Under the pieces are notes generated by a model. It did not search any database. It saw nothing but the letters and a program-made list of their open reading frames with translations, and was not told where the DNA came from. The translations under genes and the position numbers were made by a program. From Actinokineospora sp. NBRC 105648 (GTDB lineage Bacteria > Actinomycetota > Actinomycetes > Mycobacteriales > Pseudonocardiaceae): DNA of 64,000 bases. The stretch lies in contig NZ_BSTR01000026.1 in assembly GCF_030269645.1 (NCBI RefSeq), positions 1 to 64,000 of the forward strand. The letters run 5' to 3'. Of this stretch, positions 45,052 through 51,263 are shown piece after piece; position 1 is the first letter of the stretch; every line of letters begins with the position of its first letter.

Positions 45052-45908
45052 CCCCGCCGAACGTGGCCCTGCCACTGCCCGAGGCCGTCGTCGCCCCCGC
45101 CCGGCCGCGCAGGCTCGGTTTCGCCATCGCCCTGGGGGTGCTGGTCTTGCTCGCGCTGGCCGCCGCCTTCCCGCAGCTGTTCACCGGCACCGACCCGGAC
45201 GCCGCCGACCTGGGCGCCACGCTGGCGCCACCGGGTGCCGACCACTGGTTCGGCACCGACCAGAACGGCCGCGACCTGTACGCCCGGGTGGTCCACGGTG
45301 TCCGGCCGTCCCTGCTGATCGGCCTGGGCGCCACCGCGCTCGCCCTGGTGGGCGGGATCCTGCTCGGCACCCTCGCCGCGCAGTCCGGCAAGGTCGTCGA
45401 CCAGCTGGTGAGCAGGCTGCTCGACGTGCTGCTCGCGGTCCCCGGCCTGCTGCTGGTGTTCCTGGTCGCCGCGGTCATGGGCGCGAGCGGCTTCACCGCC
45501 GTGATCGGCCTCGCGGTCGGCGCGCTGCCCGGGTTCGCCCGCGTCGCGCGCGCGGAAGTGCTGCGGCTGCGCGGTTCGGCGTTCGTCGAGGCCGCGCACG
45601 GGCTGGGCTGGAGCCGCGCCCGGGTGGTCTTCGGGCACATCGTGCCCAACGCGCTGCCACCGGTGTTCGCGCTCGGCACGGTCAGCCTGGGCGCCATGGT
45701 GGTGGCCAGCTCGTCGCTGAGCTTCGTCGGCCTGGGCCCGAAGCCACCGACCGCGGAGTGGGGCGCGATGCTCGCCGCGGGCCGGGACTTCCTCTCGATC
45801 GCCTGGTGGCCCGCGGTGTTCCCCGGGCTGGCGATCACCGCCGCGGTGCTGGCCATCACGGTGGTCGGCGGCCGGGTCCAAAGTGGAATCGAACGGAGGG
45901 GCCGATGA
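45048..45908 (+). CDS. ABC transporter permease (DppC type)
   Basis: A 286-aa permease of the DppC type. One N-terminal helix is followed by the extracytoplasmic signature HWFGTDQNGRDLYARV, five further helices and the coupling loop (FVEAAHGLGWSRARVVFGHI). It forms the second half of the channel. The ATG at 45048 overlaps the preceding stop and the stop overlaps the ATPase ATG (ATGA at both ends). Confidence 0.87.
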   Translation: MTPPNVALPLPEAVVAPARPRRLGFAIALGVLVLLALAAAFPQLFTGTDPDAADLGATLAPPGADHWFGTDQNGRDLYARVVHGVRPSLLIGLGATALALVGGILLGTLAAQSGKVVDQLVSRLLDVLLAVPGLLLVFLVAAVMGASGFTAVIGLAVGALPGFARVARAEVLRLRGSAFVEAAHGLGWSRARVVFGHIVPNALPPVFALGTVSLGAMVVASSSLSFVGLGPKPPTAEWGAMLAAGRDFLSIAWWPAVFPGLAITAAVLAITVVGGRVQSGIERRGR

Positions 45909-47497
45909 GCGGGCCGCTGGTGCGGGTGCGCGGGCTCGCGGTCGACTTCGGCGCTCCCGCGGTGCGCGGGGTGTCCTTCGACGTCGAGCGCGGCCAGGTG
46001 GTCGCGATCGTGGGGGAGTCCGGTTCGGGCAAGAGCGTCACCGCGCGGACGCTCGTCGGGTTGGCGGGGGAGACCGCGCGGATCCGGGCCGACGAGCTGA
46101 CCTTCGACGGCATCGACCTGACCGGCCTCGGCCGCCGCTGGCGCGAGCTGCGCGGTCGGCGGATCGGGCTGGTGGTCCAGGACGCCCTGGGCTCGCTGGA
46201 CCCACTGCGACGAGTCGGCGCCGAGGTGGCCGAGGCGCTGCGCGAGCACCGGATCGTGCCGCGCGCGGCGGTCGGGGAGACCGTGCTGGACCTGTTGGCG
46301 CAGGCGGGGATCCCGGAACCGGCGGTGCGGGCGCGGCAGTACCCGCACCAGCTCTCCGGTGGGCTCCGACAGCGGGCGCTCATCGCGGCCGCGCTGGCCG
46401 CCGGGCCGGACCTGCTCATCGCCGACGAGCCCACCACCGCGCTGGACGCCACTGTCCAGCGGCAGGTGCTGGCCCTGCTGCGCGAACGCGCGGCGGCGGG
46501 CACCGCCGTGCTGCTGATCAGCCACGACCTGGCTGCCGTCGCCGAACTGGCCGACCACGTGCACGTCATGCGCGACGGCGTGTTCGTGGAGGAGGGCCCA
46601 CCCAGCCAGGTGCTGGCGGCCCCGCGCCACCCGTACACCCGGGCCCTGCTGGCCGCCATCCCGACGGCGGCCACCCGCGGCCGGAGCCTGTCCGGCACCA
46701 TCCCGTCGCTGGACGAGCCGGGTGGACGCCCCGAACCGGGCCGCGAGGTGGTCGCGGTTCGCGGCGTGGCGAAGGCCTTCCGGATCCGCGGCCGCGCGCC
46801 GATCACCGCGGCCCGCGACGTCTCGTTCACGGTGCGGGCCGGGGAGACCCTCGGCATCGTCGGCGAGTCGGGCTCGGGCAAGACCACGGTCGGCCGAATG
46901 CTCCTCGGCTTGGTCGCACCGGACACGGGCACGGTGGCCTTCGACGGGCAAGACTGGGCCGCGCTGCGCGGCAAGGAGCGCCGCGCGGCGAGACGGCGGG
47001 TCCAGATGATCTACCAGGACCCGCTGTCCTCGTTCGACCCTCGCTACACCGCCCGCCAGGTGGTCGCCGAACCGGCGGGCCACGCCCGGGTGCCGGAGCT
47101 GCTCGGCCTGGTCGGCCTGGACGAGGCCACTGTGGACAGACCGGCCCGCGAGCTCTCCGGCGGCCAGCGCCAGCGGCTCGCCATCGCCCGGGCGCTGGCG
47201 GCGGAGCCGGAGGTGATCGTCTGCGACGAGCCCGTCTCGGCGCTCGACGTCTCCATCCAGGCGCAGGTGCTCGACGTGCTGGTGGACGTGCAGCGCAGGC
47301 TCGGGGTGGCGTACGTGTTCATCTCACACGACCTGGGCGTCGTCCACCACGTGGCAGACCGCGTCCTGGTCATGCGCGACGGCGAGGTGGTCGAGTCCGG
47401 GGACGTGACGGAGGTCTTCGCCCGTCCCCGGCACTGGTACACCAGGGAGCTGATCGCCGCCGCCCCCGGCCGCGCGGTGGCCGGGGCAGCGGGCTAA
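45905..47497 (+). CDS. Fused double ATPase of peptide-type ABC transporter (DppDF type)
   Basis: A 530-aa cytoplasmic ATPase in which the two subunits normally encoded separately (DppD and DppF) are joined. The first domain has Walker A GESGSGKSV, signature LSGGLRQR and Walker B LLIADEP; the second has GESGSGKTT, LSGGQRQR and VIVCDEP. Each domain has the oligopeptide-type C-terminal extension (HPYTRALLAAIP in the first). All ATP-site motifs look intact. The ATG at 45905 follows GGAGG. This gene closes the transporter operon; a long hairpin starts 12 bp after its stop. Confidence 0.88.
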   Translation: MSGPLVRVRGLAVDFGAPAVRGVSFDVERGQVVAIVGESGSGKSVTARTLVGLAGETARIRADELTFDGIDLTGLGRRWRELRGRRIGLVVQDALGSLDPLRRVGAEVAEALREHRIVPRAAVGETVLDLLAQAGIPEPAVRARQYPHQLSGGLRQRALIAAALAAGPDLLIADEPTTALDATVQRQVLALLRERAAAGTAVLLISHDLAAVAELADHVHVMRDGVFVEEGPPSQVLAAPRHPYTRALLAAIPTAATRGRSLSGTIPSLDEPGGRPEPGREVVAVRGVAKAFRIRGRAPITAARDVSFTVRAGETLGIVGESGSGKTTVGRMLLGLVAPDTGTVAFDGQDWAALRGKERRAARRRVQMIYQDPLSSFDPRYTARQVVAEPAGHARVPELLGLVGLDEATVDRPARELSGGQRQRLAIARALAAEPEVIVCDEPVSALDVSIQAQVLDVLVDVQRRLGVAYVFISHDLGVVHHVADRVLVMRDGEVVESGDVTEVFARPRHWYTRELIAAAPGRAVAGAAG

Positions 47498-47508
47498 CCC
47501 GCCGCTGA

Positions 47509-47556
47509 AGCGGCGCTGAACCACCGTTGCCGCAACGGGTTCAGCGCCGCTAGCGT
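47509..47556 (+). promoter_or_regulatory. Long hairpin and candidate P450 promoter
   Basis: A 13-14-bp inverted repeat (AGCGGCGCTGAACC at 47509-47522, its complement at 47538-47551) encloses a second 6-bp stem, CCGTTG/CAACGG. No T tract follows, so it would be a weak terminator for the transporter operon. The right arm contains GGTTCAG (47538) and overlaps TAGCGT (47551-47556), a likely -10 for the P450 gene 55 bp downstream. Terminator and operator roles could both apply. Confidence 0.4.
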
Positions 47557-47610
47557 CGCGAGCGACCTGCCAGCAGAGCACGTCGTCGTCTCGCCGAAGG
47601 AACCCAGCCC

Positions 47611-48798
47611 ATGAGCGCAGCCCCGCCGTATCCGCAGAAGCGCACCTGCCCGTACGAGCCGCCGGAGGGCTACCGCGCCATCGGCGAGCAGGGCCCGGTG
47701 CTCAAGGTGACCCTGTACGACGGTCGGGAGTCGTGGATCGTGACCGGGTACAAGGAGTCCCGGGAGATCCTCACCCACCCGAACCTCTCGTCCCAGCGCA
47801 CCCACCCGGGTTTCCCCATCGTCGCACCCCGCTTCAAGTCCGGCATCGCGCGCAGCCTGGCGCTGATCGCGATGGACCCCCCGGTGCACGACACCTATCG
47901 CCGGTACCTCAACCCGCACTTCAGCCTCCGCCAGGTCCGCAAGATGCGCCCGGAGATCGAACAGGTCGTCGACGGCTTCGTCGACAAGATCGTCGAGACC
48001 GGCCCCCCGGCCGACCTGATCAGCCTCCTGGCGATCCCGCTGCCCTCCCTGGTGATCTGCAGGCACCTCGGCGTCCCGTTCTCCGACCACGAGTTCTTCC
48101 AGGACGCCAGCGGCAAGGTCATGCTCGGCACCGGCGAGGAGTCGGCCACCGCCGCGCAGTCCCTTGTGGACTACCTGGAGGCCCTGACCGCCGACCAGAT
48201 CGCCAACCCCACCGACGGCCTCCTCGGCACCCTCGTCCGCGAACGCGTCCAGACCGGCGACATGGGCCACGACGAGCTGGTGTCGATCGCCCTGGTGCTC
48301 CTGATCGCCGCGCACGAGACGACCTCGTCGTCCCTGGCCCTGGGCATCATCACGCTCCTCGAACACCCGGACCAGCTCGCCCTGCTCCTCGACGACATCG
48401 ACCGGCTCCCGGCGGCCATCGAGGAGATCCTCCGCTTCGTCGCCACCACGGACCTGGTAGCCACGCGGGTCGCCAAAGGCGACATAGAGATCGCAGGACA
48501 CCACATCCGCGAGGGCGACGCTGTACTGGTGTCGGGAACCCTCGCCAACCGCGACACCGCCGTCCACAACGAGGCCGACACTTTCGACATCCTCCGCGAA
48601 GACCCCCACCACGTGACGTTCGGCTTCGGCATCCACCAGTGCCTCGGCCAGAACCTGGCCAGACTGGAACTGGAGGTGGCCATGAAGGCCCTCTTCACCC
48701 GCCTCCCCAAACTCCGCTTGGCCAAGCCGGTCTCCGAACTCCCCATCCTCGGCTCCGGCACCGTCCAGCGAGTCCTAGAGCTGCCGGTGGAGTGGTGA
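47611..48798 (+). CDS. abyV: Cytochrome P450 (AbyV type)
   Basis: A 395-aa class I bacterial P450. The I-helix motif is AAHETTS, the K-helix ExxR reads EEILR, and the haem-binding loop is FGFGIHQCLGQNLARLE with the axial Cys near residue 345. The protein is soluble and needs the ferredoxin made from the overlapping downstream gene. In abyssomicin biosynthesis the P450 AbyV epoxidises the alkene left by the Diels-Alder reaction, after which the tetronate oxygen attacks to form the ether bridge. Here that alkene would be trisubstituted because of the predicted extra methyl, so the regiochemistry may differ. The ATG at 47611 follows GAAGGA. Confidence 0.88.
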   Translation: MSAAPPYPQKRTCPYEPPEGYRAIGEQGPVLKVTLYDGRESWIVTGYKESREILTHPNLSSQRTHPGFPIVAPRFKSGIARSLALIAMDPPVHDTYRRYLNPHFSLRQVRKMRPEIEQVVDGFVDKIVETGPPADLISLLAIPLPSLVICRHLGVPFSDHEFFQDASGKVMLGTGEESATAAQSLVDYLEALTADQIANPTDGLLGTLVRERVQTGDMGHDELVSIALVLLIAAHETTSSSLALGIITLLEHPDQLALLLDDIDRLPAAIEEILRFVATTDLVATRVAKGDIEIAGHHIREGDAVLVSGTLANRDTAVHNEADTFDILREDPHHVTFGFGIHQCLGQNLARLELEVAMKALFTRLPKLRLAKPVSELPILGSGTVQRVLELPVEW

Positions 48799-48992
48799 CG
48801 TTGCACGTGGCAGTGGACCGGGACGTGTGCATCAGCGCGGGCAGATGCCTGGCCACAGCCCCGGACGTCTTCGACCAGGACGACGAGGAAGGCCTGGCCC
48901 TGGTGGTCCGCCAGCCGACCGGTGACGAGGAAAAGCTGGTCCGCAAGGCCGAATACCTGTGCCCGGCAGCAGCAATCCATCTGTCCAACTAG
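48795..48992 (+). CDS. abyW: [3Fe-4S] ferredoxin (AbyW type)
   Basis: A 65-aa ferredoxin of the type that serves actinomycete P450s. The cluster ligands are Cys12 and Cys18 in CISAGRC and the Cys in LCPAAAI near the C-terminus; only three cysteines are placed for cluster binding, hence [3Fe-4S]. Its GTG start overlaps the P450 stop by four bases (GTGA), so the pair is almost certainly translated together. No ferredoxin reductase is in the window. Confidence 0.9.
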   Translation: MTLHVAVDRDVCISAGRCLATAPDVFDQDDEEGLALVVRQPTGDEEKLVRKAEYLCPAAAIHLSN

Positions 48993-49021
48993 GACAGTAA
49001 GAAGCTAGAGCACGCACGCAA

Positions 49022-49055
49022 GAGGAGGGGCGGACCACCCGGTCCGCCCCTCCTC
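49022..49055 (+). terminator. Strong hairpin terminator after the ferredoxin gene
   Basis: A perfect 15-bp inverted repeat (GAGGAGGGGCGGACC and its complement) with a 4-nt loop lies 29 bp after the ferredoxin stop. No T run follows, as is usual in high-GC actinomycetes. The rest of 48993-49212 contains no gene. Confidence 0.85.
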
Positions 49056-49212
49056 ACGCCACCACCACCCAACCGCAGCGGACAAGTCAACCCCGCTGGC
49101 ACACAACAAGATCCCGTCCCCGAGCTGGCACCGCAGCGGAAGGGCGCCCCCGCCGCCCATCAAACCGTAGCGGTTAGGCCGACCCCGCTGGTACGCAAGT
49201 CCCGTTACGGAT

Positions 49213-49351
49213 GCTCGATCTGGTGGACTTGCTTCGTGTGGGGGGAGAGTGCCGCTAAACTTGCCGTGGGTGGGGATGCCCTTACCCTGCCCTTTTCTCT
49301 CCACCGCGGTGCTCTAGGGGCCCCACACGAAGCGAGTTCACTAGATCGAGC
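49213..49351 (+). repeat. Palindromic element, copy C
   Basis: A 139-nt element with 31-nt outer arms. On the plus strand all three non-Watson-Crick positions of the outer stem are G-U type, and both in the inner stem (GAGTGCCGC with GCGGTGCTC) are also G-U. The interior reads CGCTAAACTTG, then GTGGGGATGCCCTT. The left flank holds CCGCTGGTACGCAA and CCCGTTACG; the right flank holds CTCGGGCAG. Together with copy D, 92 bp away and inverted, it forms a unit of nearly 400 bp that is closely matched at 123-430. Confidence 0.88.
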
Positions 49352-49443
49352 CCCCATCTTTTCCTCGGGCAGCCCCAACGATGAGCGGCCCGTGGCGTCG
49401 ACCCCACGACGCCACCCGAAACGACGAGCCCAAGTAAGAGCAG

Positions 49444-49581
49444 GCTCGATTGGCTGGACTGCCTTCGCGTGGGGCCCCTAGGCGACCGCGTGGGGAAAAG
49501 CGTGGGGAGAAGGGCATCCCCACCACAGGTCAAGTTTAGCGGTCGCCTCCCCCCACACGAAGGCAGTCCACCCAATCGAGC
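49444..49581 (-). repeat. Palindromic element, copy D
   Basis: A 138-nt element almost identical to copy B. Read on the minus strand its outer stem has one G-U and one G-G position; the inner stem GGCGACCGC/GCGGTCGCC is perfect. Its minus-strand 5' flank again has GCTGGTACGCAA and CCCGTTACG. It lies 115 bp from the stop of the convergent aldo/keto reductase gene. Confidence 0.88.
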
Positions 49582-49696
49582 ACAAACGTAACGGGTCTTG
49601 CGTACCAGCGGGCTCGGCTTCTAAAGACTGAAGAACCGAGAACTGAGAGAGATGAAGAACTGAGAGCCAGGAGCCAGGAGTCAGAGGTCCGGTTCC

Positions 49697-50695
49697 CTAC
49701 AGCCCGATGAAGCTCATGCTGTGCTCGTTCCACCGTTCCCCGGCCACGTCCCCCGCAGGCACCGCCGCCTCGATCGCCGCCAGCTCCGGTGCCGACAACC
49801 CCAGGAAAGCGGCGTCGACGTTCTCCTCCAGGTTCCCCCTTCGCCTGGTCCCCGGGATGGGCACGACGTCCGGCCCCCGGTGGTGCAGCCAAGCCAACGC
49901 CCACTGTGCCGCCGTCAACCCGCGTGCCCCGGCCAGGGCCGCGACCCGGTCGACCAGCGCGAGGTTCGTCGCCAGGTTGTCCGGGAGGAATCGAGGCTGT
50001 GCGATTCGTCGGAAGTCGTTTTCCCCCAGCACGTCCACCGTTCGGATGGACCCGCTCAGAAAGCCGCGCCCCAACGGCGCGTACGGCACGATCGCGATCC
50101 CCAGTTCCCGGCACACCGGGGCGATGGACTGCTCGATGTCGCGTGACCACAGGGACCACTCGGTCTGCAGCGCCGCCACCGGGTGGACCGCGTGTGCCCG
50201 TCGGATCGTGGTGACGCCCGCCTCCGACAGGCCGTACTCGCGGATCTTGCCCGCGTGCACGAGGTCGGCCAGTGCGCCCACCGTCTCCTCGATCTCCACC
50301 GAGGTGTCGACCCGGGTCAAGTAGAAGAGATCGATGTGGTCGACCCCGAGTCGGCGCAGCGATGCCTCGCAGGAGGATCGCACGTACTCGGCGTCGCCCC
50401 GGATCCCCACGCCCACACCGGGTCCCGGTCGCTGCACGCCGAACTTGGTGGCCACCACGGCCGTGTCGCGCCGGTCGGCGATCGCCTTGCCGATCAGTTC
50501 CTCGTTGGCCCCGAAGGCGTAGACGTCGGCCGTGTCGAGCAGGGTCACGCCCAGTTCGAGGGCGCGGTGGATGGTCCGCAGTGACTCGGCCTCGTCGGTC
50601 GGGCCGTAGAACTCGGTCATGCCGAGGCAGCCCAGGCCCTGGGCGCCGACGGTGAGCGAGCCGATCTGCCTGCTGGGCAGCTTCGTCAGGGTCAT
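49697..50695 (-). CDS. Aldo/keto reductase family oxidoreductase
   Basis: A 332-aa aldo/keto reductase (AKR13/YajO-like). The tetrad residues Asp and Tyr are in DTADVYAFG (about 55-60) and Lys in VATKFG. The fourth, normally His in a QHRVD motif, is Thr here: FYLTRVD. The C-terminal NADPH-binding strand (IPGTRRRGNLEEN) looks normal. The ATG at 50695 overlaps the stop of the cyclase gene (ATGA), so both are made together and the enzyme is probably a tailoring reductase or a redox-inactive relative. I do not recall this gene in the aby cluster, so its step is open; a ketone of the polyketide is a plausible target. Confidence 0.85.
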   Translation of the reverse strand: MTLTKLPSRQIGSLTVGAQGLGCLGMTEFYGPTDEAESLRTIHRALELGVTLLDTADVYAFGANEELIGKAIADRRDTAVVATKFGVQRPGPGVGVGIRGDAEYVRSSCEASLRRLGVDHIDLFYLTRVDTSVEIEETVGALADLVHAGKIREYGLSEAGVTTIRRAHAVHPVAALQTEWSLWSRDIEQSIAPVCRELGIAIVPYAPLGRGFLSGSIRTVDVLGENDFRRIAQPRFLPDNLATNLALVDRVAALAGARGLTAAQWALAWLHHRGPDVVPIPGTRRRGNLEENVDAAFLGLSAPELAAIEAAVPAGDVAGERWNEHSMSFIGL

Positions 50696-51195
50696 GGCAG
50701 CGAGGGCCGGTACAGGACGATGGCGGACTCGTAGGTGTCGTGCGTCTCCTTCTGCAGCGGTCGGAAGGTCCGGTAGCCGATGGCGCCGCGCAGCGGTCCG
50801 TCGACCACGACGGCCGGGAACGACGCCCACTCGCCCGCGGTGAGCCTGCTGTCGTCCACCAGGCCGCCCGCGCGGATGACGTTGCCGTCGTCCAGGGTGA
50901 TCTCTTCGCCGAAGTAGGCGAGGAAACTCCCGTTGTCCTGCTTGTAGAGCATCCGTCCGGCGCCGTTGGTGACGCCCAGCCGGACGCCGTCCGGGCCGGA
51001 GATCTCCAGGCGGACCTTGGCGAAGTCCTGCTCGGTCGGGGTGGTGCCGGTCGGGTCCGGGTTGGTGGACTCGTAGTCGACGACCTTCTCGGTCAGGTCC
51101 CGCAGGATGAGCGCGGTCGCCGGGTCGGCGAGGCCGCCCGCGTGGTCGGACTCGGTGCGCGGTGGTACGGCGAAGCCGTCGAGCAGCACTGTCAT
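50692..51195 (-). CDS. abyU: AbyU-like spirotetronate cyclase (Diels-Alderase)
   Basis: A 167-aa small beta-barrel protein. The segment from GSFLAYFGEEITLDDGNVI to FPAVVVDGPLRGAIGYRTF lines up from memory with the AbyU family, where TYYQEDITLSDGVI and a similar FYPATGVSGRYLGLTGF occur; the fold is that of allene-oxide-cyclase-like barrels. AbyU catalyses the intramolecular [4+2] cycloaddition between the triene and the exocyclic methylene of the tetronate, forming the spiro centre. This protein has about 25-30 extra N-terminal residues. The ATG at 51195 follows GGAGG by about 5 nt. It is read first in an operon with the reductase. Confidence 0.82.
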   Translation of the reverse strand: MTVLLDGFAVPPRTESDHAGGLADPATALILRDLTEKVVDYESTNPDPTGTTPTEQDFAKVRLEISGPDGVRLGVTNGAGRMLYKQDNGSFLAYFGEEITLDDGNVIRAGGLVDDSRLTAGEWASFPAVVVDGPLRGAIGYRTFRPLQKETHDTYESAIVLYRPSLP

Positions 51196-51221
51196 GTCGC
51201 CTCCAGGGACTCGGTGGCCCG

Positions 51222-51255
51222 AAGCTAGGGCGCGCCGCTCACGCGCTTCTAAACA
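51222..51255 (-). promoter_or_regulatory. Candidate promoter of the cyclase-reductase operon
   Basis: On the minus strand TGTTTAG (51255-51249) lies exactly 28 nt, start to start, before TAGCTT (51227-51222), the same arrangement as GGTTTAG and TAGGGT before the acyltransferase at 4426-4459. The cyclase start is 26 nt after the putative -10. The site fits in the 68 bp between the LAL regulator stop and the cyclase start. Confidence 0.38.
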
Positions 51256-51263
51256 GCGACCAC

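Noticed and set aside
49022-49055. The GC hairpin after the ferredoxin as another copy of the palindromic family
   Set aside because: It lacks the GCTCGAT ends and the conserved interior and is a simple 15-bp stem with a 4-nt loop, so a terminator fits better.
49213-49581. CRISPR array or tRNA genes as an explanation for the repeated hairpins
   Set aside because: Copies are not evenly spaced short repeats with unique spacers, no cas gene is present, and no tRNA cloverleaf with TTC or anticodon arm can be drawn.
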